The notes beneath the pieces are model-generated. The model was not told the origin of the DNA and did not search any database. It saw only the letters and a program-made list of their open reading frames with translations. From Rutidosis leptorrhynchoides (taxonomy: Eukaryota > Streptophyta > Magnoliopsida > Asterales > Asteraceae), in NCBI RefSeq assembly GCF_046630445.1, contig NC_092337.1:369821501-369885500 (forward strand): DNA of 64,000 nucleotides, read 5' to 3'. How positions within the stretch are numbered: the first letter of the stretch is position 1; each line of letters starts with the position of its first letter. Positions 34,352 through 48,000 of the stretch are shown here, in pieces. A program made the translations under genes and the position numbers.

Positions 34352-34910
34352 TGATAGTGCTCTAAATGAACATATATTTAAGCGCAATATCGTTCCAATA
34401 TGTAATATTTTTAGTTGTAATTGTTCTATTTTTAAGTTGTAATCGTTTAAATAAATAAATGCGAAGACGAAGCATGAAGATTAAAGAATTGAAGAAAAAG
34501 TGCCACTAAAACTGGAAAAGGGTCCTTAAAGCCATAGTGCACTCAAAAGCGTACTAAAAAGTGAGTTAAAAGACTTGCGCGGATTTTAGGAGTTAAGGAA
34601 AATGATTTTTTGTGCAAATTACAAATTGCGAAATGCAAAGTACAAGATATCTACGCGTACGAAAGGACGTTCGAAAATCTGGAACCGAGACATAAACCGA
34701 GCATCAACGCGTGAGTCAACGGATCAAAAATTACAAGTCAACTATGCACAAGAATATAATATAATATACATATATAATTAATATAAATTATATATTTTAT
34801 ATATATTTAAATAAAATGTCGACAAAGAAAAAAACAAACTAATGTTAGCTGTCACAAGTAGCCATGTGATCGCATGGCATATAGGCACACAGCCCATGCG
34901 ATCGCATATG
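34352..34910 (+). repeat. Divergent Athila-type LTR fragment (C)
   Basis: It starts TGATAGTGCTCTAAATGAAC, a diverged version of the Athila LTR start at 39849. Shared landmarks follow: TTGTAATTGTTCTATTTTTAA, GACGTTCGAAAATC, then a TATAAT-rich stretch and a GTCGACAAAG counterpart. It ends in two palindromes (34861-34878 and 34893-34910) of the ATGCGATCGCAT kind. It is cut at 34911 by another LTR. Confidence 0.75.
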
Positions 34911-35760
34911 TGAGGACCCGTCCTAATCTATCTGGAAGAAGTCTTCAACATATGGTCCCATTGCGAGGTACTGAACTCTATATGCCATGAACGACTCCAT
35001 GTAATATCTTTAAAATGAGCAAATGCATAGCGGAAGATTTCTTGAGAATAAACATGTTTTAAAAGTGTCAACCAAAAGGTTGGTGAGTTCGTAGGTTTAT
35101 CATAAACAATAAAAATTCATAATTTTGATAGACCACAAGATTTAAATGTGCATGGTACAAATGGGCCCGAATCCTATACCCACCTGTAATGTACATGCGA
35201 TATCTTTTAAATACAGTACACCTTTCTCGTGTACGAAATCCATTTTTCATAAATCTTAGTAACCGTACACATATCTCGTGTATAAAATATAATACACATA
35301 ACCTGTGTATAAAAATCATTCTCTCGATACATAACATTCACATCAATTGGTGGCAATTATCATGTCCACATAATTCAATGGTGGCAATTATCATGTCCAC
35401 ATAATTCAATGGTGGCAATTATCATGTCCACATAATTCAATGGTGGCAATTATCATGTCCACATAATTCAATAATAATCCGCAGAACTTCTGTCTGCATA
35501 ATAATTCATTCGAGGAATGTTTTGCTTGTGTCTATCTCGTCAAACATTTATAAAAGCATTTCATGTATTCGCAGTTCAAAATATATTTCAAAAGCATTTA
35601 GTAAAGCAGTTGTAAAAACAGCGCATGTATTCTCAGTCCCAAAAATGTAAAGAGTAAAAGGGAATCAAATGAACTCACGATACGATATTTTGTAGTAAAA
35701 ATATGCATACGACGGAACTGAACAATGCAGGGTTGGCCTCAGATTCACGAACCTATATCA
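34911..35760 (-). repeat. Tekay-like LTR fragment
   Basis: The minus strand carries words found in the LTR of element D (59100-59250), including CACCAACCTTTTGGTTGACACTT, AATAAACATG and CTTCCGCTATGC. The end at 34911 (TGAGGACCCG on the plus strand) fits an LTR 3' terminus ending in CA on the minus strand. The other end is not defined and may extend past the microsatellites. Confidence 0.6.
35345..35472. repeat. 31-bp tandem repeat, about four copies
   Basis: The unit contains GGTGGCAATTATCATGTCCA followed by CATAATTCAAT. Copies are nearly perfect, within the LTR-like fragment. Confidence 0.93.
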
Positions 35761-35969
35761 ATTATGTATATTAACACATATATAATAGTAATCAAATAAT
35801 TTCATTTATTAATCTTATAATATTTATATATTAAATGTTGTAGTTATATGAAATTTATTATAAATCCTAATTAATATATATATATTATATGTATATTTTA
35901 TATCTTAAATTATATGTTATCTATATTTATTTTTGTATATATAATTAAAGTAATTAATATTTATACTTA

Positions 35970-35971
35970 TG

Positions 35972-36053
<82 letters not shown>

Positions 36054-36330
36054 GTATTTTATCAAAAATCTATAATTTGTTATAAAAATATGTTCAATAT
36101 ATAGTTATATGTAGTATTAATATAAGTATACTTTTATATACATAATATTTATTTGTTATGAAAATAATAATGATGATAATAATAATAATAATGATAGTCT
36201 CAATCATAATGATAATACTAATAATATTCTTAATGATAATACTAATATAATAGTAATAATAATAGTAATAATAACCTTAATAAATAGTAATAATAACCTT
36301 AATAACAACAACAACAACAACAACAACAAC

Positions 36331-36397
<67 letters not shown>

Positions 36398-36408
36398 GAG
36401 TAATAAGT
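35970..36408. repeat. Microsatellite cluster: (AT)n, (AAC)n and (AAT)n
   Basis: AT dinucleotides run at about 35970-36048. ATA/ATG-rich DNA leads to (AAC)n at about 36303-36330 and (AAT)n to about 36398. Confidence 0.93.
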
Positions 36409-36432
36409 AAACTACCTCAAAGAAGTAGCCCT

Positions 36433-36512
36433 AAAAAAATGCCCAAGTCCGGGTTTGTACCCGCGACGTCCCGCTAACCCGATAACTCCCTTAACCATCC
36501 AAGCTAATCCAT
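36433..36512 (-). other. tRNA-like Pol III promoter segment (possible SINE head or LTR-embedded tRNA relic)
   Basis: The minus strand shows an A-box-like TAGCTTGGATGGTTAAGGG (36488-36506) and a B-box-like GGGTACAAACCCGG (36449-36462), followed by a run of seven T, a Pol III terminator. Spacing suits a tRNA-derived promoter. No cloverleaf was confirmed. Confidence 0.4.
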
Positions 36513-36513
36513 T

Positions 36514-38749
36514 TTTCTGATTTATTCCTATATTAATTCTATATAACCGTATTTTCTGTTTTCCCTTTTCTTCTTCCTCTACAACCAAAACCCATGAATC
36601 CTCATCATCTTTATCATAACCTTGCAACATCCTACCATCATGTATTCATCATCATACACCATCATCATCATCTATCAACTAATTCATTCGATCACAGCTT
36701 AAAAGAAATAGAAACAGTCGCTGATGTAAATCAAATGGAAATGATTCGGTCCAATAGTCATAAACTCATCGGCCCAAAATTATAAACAAACTCATGGCCT
36801 AAGCAGAAAAAGGATTATAGTGGCCCAACAACAAATCATGTAATAATCGAATTTTCTATTTTCATCTATATCTTCATCGTTATCTTCATGCAACATCATC
36901 ATAATCGTTCTTCCATCCTTGTCATCGTTATTCAAAATCAAACAATTACCACTTAACATTATTATTTTTGATCATCATCATATTTACAATCACCACCAAA
37001 TCCTAATCATCCTAACATCTTTTCTGTTTCTAGTCTGCTATGACCCAACAGGAACATTCTCGGCCCAAAAACAAATTAAAAAAATGTGGCCCAATTAGTT
37101 CTCCGATCATGGCAGCCTAAACAAAAACAACTAGGTTCATACGACCAATTATAGAATTTAAAGGCCTTCTGCCCGATATCAAAGAGGTACGTCCATTTAC
37201 TAAATTCAAGGACATGGTTTGGCACATGGGTTTAAAAAAACCAACCTTGTTCCCCCATGTTCATTAGTTAGTAAGTGGAAGCATAACTATAATAAAATTT
37301 CGATGTGATGATTGAGTTTAAGTGAACCAGACAAAAGTTGCAACCTTACTTTATCTTCATTATTCTACTCGTTGAAATCAGGAACTGAATTGAAAAAAAA
37401 AGTAGTCGCCCGGTCCCCTTTTTCTTTGGCCCAACAGATAAATAATGCCCGGCCCTATGAAGCAATTAAACAATCTAAATGTTTAAAGCCTAGTACACCG
37501 AATTTATATGTCGCTGTATCAATCACTTTCACAGCTCATCTTTGTCATTTAAAATATCAAGTGGCCTAATGGAAACAATTACTAATCGCTCACTATACTA
37601 AAGAAATGAGTACATGTCGGCCCACCTTGGTTAATCAGGAGAGTAAAGAAGGTAACAGCTGGAAAGAAAAGGAAAAAGCACTCTTGCTGAAATAATTGAG
37701 ATATATAAATGATGATTATAAAAATGCCTAGTTCGACCAACTGCTTTCTCAGCTTCATTTATATTCTCTACATTCAATAATAACAGAAAAAAATATGTAC
37801 TGCAGCAGCAACAACAGAAGTCAAGTAACATTTGTAGGTTGTTTATCGTTGGGTTTCTTTGTTGGTTTATCAGCAGAAAACGAGAACGGTATAGGTCAGC
37901 AGGAGACATAATTATAGTGCAAAGGTGATAGTATGGTGTTAAGTGGTTACATGAAGTAGGCATAATAGCGATGATCACTCATGTTGAGTTATGGTTTACG
38001 TGATAATTGAAATGGGGTTTAAGATGAAGATGGTGAGGATGTTGTCGTGGTGAAAGAGGGTTTGCAAATCGAGTAATCGTACACAACTCACAAGAAAGAA
38101 GGAGAGAGAGAGACATGGTTTAATATGATTGCAACAGGAAGGGATAACAAGAGTGGTGGATGGTTTTGAGTTGTTTTACACCTATCTATAAGTATGTTGA
38201 TATTTATATATGAATATAGTATATATGTATGATTATAATAATGTAAATTGAATAATTGTAGTAGTACATATGATAAGATCGATTTGTTTGGTATTGAAAT
38301 TTGAGGTCGATGATTAACCATTTGCAGACAGGAAGTACGGGATTAATTCGATCAAAGAAAATAATATAAAGCTTGATCACGATGGTTAACAGATTGGAAT
38401 CAATTGCAGTTGTTTTGTAGTGAACGTAGTGATCAACAGTTTCAATAAGGAGCAGAGAAAACGAATCAAAGAATAGAATAAAGACAAAACTGAGAGATCG
38501 ATGGCTAACTGATTTTGGATTCGTGCATGTGAGTAAACACTGATTTGTACTAAGTATGAGATAGAAGAACAAATTATCTACAGCTTAAAAGTGATTGAAA
38601 ACAGAATACATTCCTTGCTATAATTCTATAAGTATATACGGTGTTCATATATTTATATATATCTGTATATGTAATTATATATGAATATATCTGTAAATCA
38701 GTTTATCTGTATATCTATTTATATATATAACAGTATTTTTTTATGTATG
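36514..38749. other. Unassigned DNA with ATC-rich tracts
   Basis: No gene supported. CATCATCAT-rich stretches (36600-36680 and 36880-37020) and scattered GGCCCAA words recall repeat-derived sequence. Short ORFs here show no known domain. Confidence 0.5.
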
Positions 38750-39225
38750 TTATCACACCCCCAGTTAGGGCCTGGGCGAAATGTGACTTAATATCAAAAT
38801 ATACCAACATATTATAATAACGAGAACAATACTAAATGAGAAAGTTAAACTTTATGGAGTACGCAGCGGAAAATGAAATGTGGTTACAAAGGAGTAAAGT
38901 AAATGTTTAAATGCAATAGTAATAAATGCGATAATCTCTTAATCCTATATCCATGTAGCATCACATAAGCAGTAGATAAGTAAGCTTGAATCAAATAGCA
39001 CCTGAGACAAAACATGCTAAAGTGTCAACCAAAAGGTTGAGTGAAGTTCATAGGTTTAACAAAAGTTTGACCGTTGTTTTAGACCACAAGATTTAGTTTG
39101 TGAAGTTGATCTCCCGCCGGATCAAAAAGTTATGCCAAAGCGTGATATTTAGAATAAACGTTCAAGTTTGCCCCATGACAAGTTGTGTCTGTCCTTGTCG
39201 GTTTAATTTCATTATCAAGTAATAC
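38750..39225 (-). repeat. LTR-like fragment flanking element D
   Basis: Contains AGTGTCAACCAAAAGGTTGA and AGACCACAAGATTTA, shared with the fragment at 35050-35150, so it belongs to the same minus-strand LTR family. Element D begins directly after it. Confidence 0.5.
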
Positions 39226-39848
39226 TGTAGTGACCCGAACTTTTCCATGTTTATATATATTAAATTAAATTGATATTTACATGATTAAGTGTTTCCAACA
39301 TGTTAAGCAATCAAACTTGTTAAGACTTAATTAATTGAAATAGGTTTCATATAGACAATTGACCACCCAAGTTGACCGGTGATTCACGAACGTTAAAACT
39401 TGTAAAAACTATATGATGACATATATATGATTATATATATAGTTAACATAATATTATAATAAGTAAGTATCTCATTAGGTATTTTAACAATGAGTTATAT
39501 ACATAAAGATGAGACTATTGAATTTAAGAAACTCGAAAACGTTATATATAACGATTATCGTTATATCAACGTCTTACTAAGTACATATGAATCATATTAA
39601 GATATTGTTACACTTGGTTAATTATGTTAAATGATAAGTAAATATATCATTAAGTGTATTAACAATGAACTACATATGTAAAAATAAGACTACTAACTTA
39701 ATGATTTCGAAACGAGACATATATGTAACGATTATCATTGTAACGACATTTAACTGTATATATATCATACTAAGATATATTATATATCATAATATCATGA
39801 TAATGTAAAATTTTAACATCTCTTTAGATATAATAAACATTGGGTTAA
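39226..39848 (+). repeat. 5' LTR of chromovirus D, first part
   Basis: Matches the minus-strand LTR of element E (8474 down to about 7940), including TTTCCATGTTTATATATATT and TTGACCGGTGATTCACGAA. It ends in the target duplication GTTAA (39844-39848). Confidence 0.87.
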
Positions 39849-41843
39849 TGATAATGCTAAAAACGAACATATATTTCATAGCATTATTCCTCAAGAAAGA
39901 CAAGCTTTTAGTTGCAATTGTTCTATTTACAAGTGATATTCGTTTAAATAATAAAAGGTGAAGACAAAAGACAGATTCGACGAATTGAAGACGCAAACGA
40001 CCAAAAAGCTCAAAAGAACAAAAGACAATCAAAAAGGTTCCAATTATTGATAAGAAACGTCTCAAAATTACAAGAGTACAAGATTCAAAATGCAAAGTAC
40101 AAGATATTAAATTGTACGCAAGGACGTTCGAAAATCCGGAACCGGGACCAGAGTCAACTCTTAACGCTCGACGCAACGTACTAAAAATTACAAGTTAACT
40201 ATATATATAAATATAATATAATATATAATTAATTATATTAATTATATATATATTATATATATAATAAAAACCGTCGGCAGAGAAAGACTCCAAAGTGTGA
40301 GCTGGAATTTCAAACTCCGCGACTCGCGGAGTTTGAAGGCCAAAAAGGCCGCGAGTCGCGGAGCCCCAAAAGTCAAAAATCCCTATAAAAGCAAACGAAT
40401 TCTGATCGCAAAAATTAACAATATATCCATCCATCTCTCTATCTATATCGTAAAATATATATATATATATATTTATAATTTATATTTTAATTTTAATTAT
40501 AATTCTAATAATAAGGGTATGTTAGCGAATATTGTAAGGGTGTAAGTCGAAATTCTGTCCGTGTAACGCTACGCTATTTTTAATCATTGTAAGTTATGTT
40601 CAACCTTTTTATATTAATGTCTCGTAGCTAAGTTATTATTATACTTATTTAAAACGAAGTAATAATGATGTTGGGCTAATTACTAAAATTGGGTAATTGG
40701 GCTTTGTACCATAATTGGGGTTTGGACAAAAGAACGACACTTGTGGAAATTAGACTATGGGTTATTAATGGGCTTTATATTTGTTTAACTAAATGAAAGT
40801 TTGTTAATGTTAATATAAAGATTTACAATTGGGCGTCCCTATAAATTACCATATACACTCGATCGGACACGATGGGCGGGGTATTTATATGTACGAATAA
40901 TCGTTCATTTAACCGGACACGGGAATGGATTAATAGCCACTAGAATAATTAAAATAGGGGTGAAATTACATTCAAGGGTAATTGGTGTAATTGCTAACAA
41001 AGTAGTAAAACCTTGGTTTACACGCAGTTGATAACCTGGTGTATTCATTAAACAAAGTATTAAAACCTTGTAACAATTCGAATCCCCAATTAGTTGGAAT
41101 ATTTAACTTCGGGTATAAGGATAATTTGACGAGGACACTCGCACTTTATATTTATGACTGATGGACTGTTATGGACAAAAACCAGACAGACATATTAAAT
41201 AATCCAGGACAAAGGACAATTAACCCATGGGCATAAAACTAAAATCAACACGTCAAACATCATGATTACGGAAGTTTAAATAAGCATAATTCTTTTATTT
41301 CATATTTAATTTCCTTTATTTTATATTTAATTGCACTTCTAATTATCGCACTTTTATTTATTGTTATTTAATCGCACTTTTAATTATCGTACTTTTTAAT
41401 TATCGCAAGTTTATTTTATCGCACTTTTATTATTCCCAATTTCATTATCGTTATTTACTTTACGCTTTAATTTAAGTCTTGTATTTATTTTATATTTTAC
41501 ATTAGGTTTTAACTGCGACTAAAGTCTTAAAATCGACAAACCGGTCATTAAACGGTAAAAACCCCCCTTTATAATAATAATATTACTTATATATATGTTT
41601 GTATTTTTATAAAAGTAAACTAATATAGCGTTGAGCTTTGTTTAAAGATTTCCCTGTGGAACGAACCGGACTTACTAAAAACTACACTACTGTACGATTA
41701 GGTACACTGCCTATAAGTGTTGTAGCAAGGTTTAAGTATATCCATTCTATAAATAAATAAATATCTTGTGTAAAATTGTATCGTATTTAATAGTTTTTCC
41801 TAGTAAAATATAAGCTATTTTATATACACCTCGCATAACACCA
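39849..41843 (+). repeat. 5' LTR of Athila B
   Basis: 1995 bp, TGATAATGCT...AACACCA. The first 50 bp contain the inverted words AATGCT and AGCATT. It carries the palindrome pair at 40311-40335 and 40347-40365, separated by GGCCAAAAAGGCC. Confidence 0.93.
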
Positions 41844-43256
41844 AGTATTTTTGGCGCCGCTGCCGGGGACCTTTCTAAACGCCGGAAGCGCAACGCTAAT
41901 AATAAAAAAAAAAAAAATTTAGTTTACTTCTATTAAAAGTCGCTTTTGTAAAAATACGTTTTAATTATTCAAAAATATAAAAAGAAAAACAAAAATATAA
42001 GTATTTTTTTTTAGATTTTGTTAAATATTTAAGTTTTATAAGTTTCTTTATTTTTATTTTAATTTATAAAAATATAAGTTTTATTAAATATCTTTTATTT
42101 ATAGAGAAAAACAGAAAACAGAAAATAAAAAAAATAAATAAATAAAGAAAAAACGCGTCGAAGATTAAATCTGTCAACTGAATTTCTGAACCCCGCGACT
42201 CGCGGGGTTTTCTTCATTAATTACCGCGACTCGCGGAGACTTTCTGACACGCCGACAGAAGCCCTAATTCAGCATTTATTAAGGATTATTATTAATTATT
42301 ATTAATATAAACCCTAATTATGTATTATTATTATTATAATTAAGTTTTATTTTAAGATTTACTTTTTATTTAATTTGTTTTATTTTGTTTAAATTAGTTT
42401 TATTAAATTGTAAAATTAGTAGTTTTATTAAATAAATAATATAAAAATAATATTTTTATAAAAATTGTACTTTTTACAACTTTTTGTATATTTTTATATT
42501 TTGTCCCTTTTTAATCGTTGTAGCGTAATATTTGTATTTTTAGCTCATATTTAATTTTAAACTTAGTTTTTGCTATAGTTATTTTTACTCCTAGATTTTT
42601 AGGCTTTGCCGTAGAATTCCTTAAGTGCTTTTTCTTTAGACTAAGATTTAGGTGCTTTAGAATTTTGCGACGCCTTTTTAAGTTTTAGTTTCTTTTTAAG
42701 TTATCTCCATTTGGGATTTAGTTTTTCCTGTAAGCTTTAATATTTTTAGACACCATTTACTATGTATTAATTATCATTCCAATTAGTAATTTCAATTTGC
42801 GATTATAATTTTAAGTTAATTGTAGTAATAAGGTTAGGTTAGTAAAGTATTTTTAAGTTTTATAAGTTTCTTTTATTTTTCCGTCACCTTTTATTTTTCA
42901 ACCATTTTTCCTTTTTCGACGAACTCTTTTTCTCTCTTATTTCTCGCTATTCTAGTTTTTAGGACATAGATTTTTATTCTACTTCTTATCTAAATTTCTT
43001 AAAATTACGAAAATTTATTTTAAGTGGTTAAATTGATAGACATAAAAATTTTCTGATTCGTAGTAATAGTTGGATTTGTACGTGGACCGGGTTATTGGAG
43101 CCAAACAGTCCTCAATTATATTGAGACCAAACGAATCCTGCCCCTCTGCTGCATCTTTTGGCTATTCGAAACGTGGGCAAAATCAGAAAAGTCTATTAAT
43201 TGGATAACTTATTATAATTTTTCTTTCCTTTTTAAAACTAATAGGATATTCAGTGA
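41844..43256 (+). other. Athila B leader with primer-binding site
   Basis: The PBS TGGCGCCGCTGCCGGGGA starts 8 nt after the LTR. It is followed by 1.4 kb of AT-rich non-coding sequence with two CCGCGACTCGCGG palindromes (42190-42209 and 42222-42239). Confidence 0.85.
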
Positions 43257-45080
43257 ATGCACCGAGCAAGACGTTCACCACCTTTTGTACGTTCACCACC
43301 TGTAACTAGATCAAGACATTTAGCAAATATAACCGCCGTTGATTTTTCTTTAGAATCGTCATCCAGTCGACCAAGAACTTCAGTTCAAATTTCCGATAAT
43401 CCATTTTTTGAACCCGACCTCACAATTGAGAATCCGGAGAATATTCAGGAACGGTTCGTAGATCCTGAACCATTAAACTTTCCTCCGGAGCCACCAATCA
43501 TTCAAACAGAGATTGTTGAGGAACGAACCATTAAATCAGAATCATCTAGTGATACCGATTCAACAAATTCAATTATGGAGAATCTGGAACCTTTAAGTAT
43601 GGAAGACCGAATGAGAGCTAAACGCACTGGCCAAGGTCACGCAATTACTCATCCAGACATTAATGCGCCAGATTATGAAATCAAAGGACAAATTTTACAC
43701 ATGGTGACTAATCAATGCCAATTTAGTGGTGCGCCGAAGGAAGATCCAAATGAACATCTACGTACCTTTAATAGGATCTGCACACTATTTAAAATCCGAG
43801 AAGTGGAGGATGAACAGATATATCTCATGTTATTTCCCTGGACTTTAAAGGGAGAAGCCAAAGATTGGTTGGAATCGTTACCTGAAGGGGCGATTGATAC
43901 ATGGGACGTTTTAGTTGACAAATTTCTTAAACAATTCTTTCCTGCATCTAAAGCCGTAAGACTTCAAGCAGAAATTGTTACGTTCACACAGAAACCAAAT
44001 GAAACTCTATATGAGGCGTGGACAAGATATGGAAAGTTATTAAGAGGATGTCCGTAACATGGTTTAGACACCTGTCAAATAGTACAAATATTCTACCAAG
44101 GATGCGACATCACTACAAGAAAAGACATAGATATAGCAGCTGGTGGTTCTATTATGAAGAAAACCGAAACTGATGCTTACAAAATTATTGATAATACTGC
44201 TTCCCACTCACATGAGTGGCACCAAGAAAAAGATATCATTAGATCATCTAAAGCAGCTAGAGCCGATTCTAGCCATGACTTAGATTCCATTTCCGCAAAG
44301 ATAGATGCTGTGGAAAGACGAATGGAAAAGATGACTAAGGATATTCACTCAATACGAATTAGTTGTGAGCAGTGTGGAGGACCACATTTGACAAAAGATT
44401 GTCTCAGTATTGAATTAACAATGGAACAAAGAGAGAATATTTCATACATAAACCAAAGGCCTGGAAATAATTATCAGAATAATTATCAACCGCCAAGACC
44501 GATTTACAATCAAAACCAAAATTATAACCGAAATATTCCATACAACAACCAACAAGGTCCTAGCAATCAACAAGTATCCAATAATACTTACAATCAGCAA
44601 AGACCTAATTTTCAAAACAAACCACCACAACAAACCGATGATAAAAAGCCGAATTTAGAAGATATGATGACAAAGCTAGTTGAAACTCAAACACAGTTTT
44701 TCACATCTCAGAAACAAACCAATGAACAAAATGCTCAAGCATTTAGAAATCAACAAGCTTCTATTCAAAATCTGGAACAAGAAGTAAGTAACCTAGCAAG
44801 GTTAATAGGTGAAAGAAAACCGGGAAGTCTACCTAGTGATACAAACGCTAACCCCCGAAATGAAACAGCTAAAGCCATTACCACAAGAAGTGGTACAACG
44901 CTTAAACCACCTGAAATACCTGTAACTTCTGATGAAGCTATTCCTACTCCACAAGAACCACAACCTAATCAAGATAAGGAAAAAGAACCGGTAGTTGAAA
45001 AGGTTAAAGAAGATAACACAGTTAAGGATAAACCTTATGTTAAACCAACCAACCACCGCTTCCTTACCCGAGTAAAATGA
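43257..45080 (+). pseudogene. Athila B gag, one nonsense codon and one frameshift
   Basis: The ATG at 43257 opens MHRARRSPPFVRSPPVTRSR. The capsid region shows LFPWTLKGEAKDWLESLPEG, WDVLVDKFLKQFFP and YEAWTRYGKLLRGCP, as in Athila gags. TAA at 44055-44057 interrupts the frame, which resumes in the same phase and is listed again from the ATG at 44154. A CX2C motif (CEQCGGPHLTKDC) and an Asn/Gln/Pro-rich linker follow. Compared with copy A, one base is missing near 45046, so the frame exits early at 45080, overlapping the first pol ATG by 4 nt. The overlap therefore looks accidental. Gag would be the particle protein. Confidence 0.9.
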
Positions 45081-48000
45081 AGAAAGAAAAACTTGAAGCC
45101 GAGCAATCCAAATTCTTGGATATGTTTAAACAGATAAATGTAAATCTTCCTTTCATTGATGTGATTTCAGGAATGCCTAGATATGCTAAATTCTTGAAAG
45201 ATCTAATCTCAAATAGAAAGAAAATGGAAGAACTCTCGGCTGTTACTATGAATGCTAATTGTTCAGCAGTGTTGTTGAATAAGATACCAGAAAAACTATC
45301 TGATCCAGGAAGTTTCACAATTCCATGTTTTCTGGGTAGTCTTAGTTCAATAGAAGTATTGGCAGACTTAGGTGCTAGTATAAATCTAATGCCGTATTCA
45401 CTATACGCTAAACTAGACCTTGGAGAATTGAAACCAACAAGAATAAGCATACAACTAGCCGATAGATCAATAAAATATCCTAGAGGGATAATGGAGAACA
45501 TGCTAGTTAAAGTTGGTACTTTAGTATTTCCAGTAGATTTTGTTGTTTTGGACATGGAAGAAGATTCTCAAGTTCCTCTCATATTAGGAAGACCATTCTT
45601 AAACACGGCTAAAGCAATGATAGACGTGGTCGGTAAGAAACTGACCCTAAGTATAGAGGATGAGAGTGTTACCTTTTCAGTTGATAGAGCAATGCAACAA
45701 CCACAATCTGCAGATGATACATGTTATTATATTCAAACTATAGATGCACATGCAGAATTATTAGAAGAATTTTCAGAATTACAAGGAACAGGAGAATGTT
45801 CTTTAGGAGAAGGTAATGAACCAATTGATGAAGCTGAAATGTTAGCTACACTAATAGCTAATGGATATAAACCAACAACAGAAGAAATTCAAATGCTAAA
45901 AGAAGAAGACAGATATCGATATAAATCATCGATAGAAGAACCTCCGAAATTAGAGTTAAAGCCACTTCCAAACCATTTGGAATACGCTTATTTACATGGT
46001 GAATCTGAATTACCTGTAATAATATCGTCTTCTCTTACTGAAAATGAGAAATCACAACTCATTTCTGTGTTGAAAGCTCATAAACCAGCCATTGCATGGA
46101 AGATTCATGATATTAAAGGAATAAGTCCTTCGTATTGCACACATAAAATCCTTATGGAAGAAGGTCATAAAACGTATGTGCAACGCCAACGAAGACTAAA
46201 TCCTAATATGCAAGATGTAGTTAAGAAAGAGATTATTAAACTGCTAGATGCAGGTTTGATATATCCAATTTCTGATAGTCCATGGGTAAGCCCAGTTCAA
46301 TGCGTGCCTAAGAAGGGTGGCATGACTGTCATTACAAATGAGAAAAATGAGCTTATTCCTACTAGGACTATAACAGGATGGCGTGTATGTATTGATTATA
46401 GAAAATTAAATGACGCCACCAGAAAAGATCACTTTCCCTTACCTTTCATAGATCAAATGTTGGAAAGATTAGCCGGAAATAGTTACTATTGTTTTCTAGA
46501 TGGATTTTCCGGATATTTTCAAATTCTAATAGCACCCGAAGACCAAGAGAAAACCACATTCACGTGCCCTTATGGTACTTTTGCTTACAAACGCATGCCA
46601 TTTGGACTTTGCAACGCCCCTGCAACCTTTCAAAGGTGTATGATGGCGATTTTTCACGACATGATAGAAGAATGCATGGAAGTATTCATGGATGACTTTT
46701 CAGTCTTCGGTGATACATTTAAATCATGTCTAGTTAATCTGGAACGAATGCTAATTAGATGCGAAAAATCAAATCTAGTACTTAATTGGGAGAAATGCCA
46801 TTTCATGGTTAAAGAAGGCATCGTTCTTGGACATAAAATTTCAAAAGAAGGAATTGAAGTGGATAGAGCTAAAGTAGATGTAATTGCTAAACTTCCACAT
46901 CCCACCAATGTTAGAGGAGTTAGGAGTTTTCTAGGGCATGCCGGTTTTTACCGACGTTTCATAAAAGATTTTTCTAAAATTGCCACTCCTATGAATAAAC
47001 TCCTAGAAAAGGATGCGCCATTCATCTTTTCAGATGAGTGTATCAAATCTTTTAATATTCTTAAAGAGAAACTCACTAATGCGCCGATCATGATAACACC
47101 AAATTGGAATCTACCATTTGAACTAATGTGCGATGCAAGTGATTTTGCAATGGGAGCCGTTTTAGGACAAAGGATTGAAAAACGATTTCAACCTATATAT
47201 TATGCTAGTAAGACATTACAAGGAGCACAAACGAACTATACAACTACTGAAAAAGAACTCCTTGCTATTGTCTTTGATTTTGACAAATTTCGATCATATC
47301 TCGTTCTAGCAAAAACGGTGGTCTATACCGACCATTCTGCTCTTAGATACCTATTTTCAAAACAAGATGCTAAACCAAGATTAATCCGTTGGATCTTACT
47401 CTTACAAGAGTTTGATATTGAAATCCGAGATAAAAGAGGAGCAGAAAATCTCGCCGCTGATCATCTTTCTCGTCTTGAAAATCCTGAGTTAGAAGTTCTA
47501 AATGAATCGGCCATACAAGACAACTTTCCTGATGAATATCTATTGAAGATAGATTATAAAGAAATCCCATGGTTTGCAGACTATGCAAACTACTTAGTTT
47601 GTGGATTCCTTGAAAAAGGATTATCGTACCAAAGACGAAAGAAATTCTTCAGTGATATAAAACACTATTTCTGGGAAGATCCACATCTGTTTAAAAGTTG
47701 TCCCGATGGAATAATACGCCGATGTGTATTTGGAGAAGAAGCCAATCAAATCTTAAACCATTGTCACACAGGACCAACAGGAGGGCATTATGGGCCTCAA
47801 CTAATAGCAAGAAAAGTTTATGATGCTGGATTCTATTGGCCTACAATTTACAAAGACGCACACCTTCTTTGCAAATCCTGTGATGCATGTCAAAGGGCCG
47901 GAAAAATAAGTCAACGTGATGAAATGCCACAAAATGTCATCCAAGTATGTGAAGTATTTGACATTTGGGGTATTGACTTTATGGGTCCATTTCCAAAATC

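Noticed and set aside
35345..35472. Possible CRISPR-like regular repeat
   Set aside because: Units are directly adjacent with no unique spacers; this is a simple tandem repeat in a plant LTR fragment.
36412..36630. 72-codon minus-strand ORF with an acidic start
   Set aside because: It overlaps the tRNA-like segment and shows no domain; LTR-derived sequence is more likely.
45077..45080. ATGA overlap between gag and pol as a translational coupling signal
   Set aside because: Copy A shows that the overlap arises from a 1-base deletion in B; the ancestral gag and pol were probably one frame.
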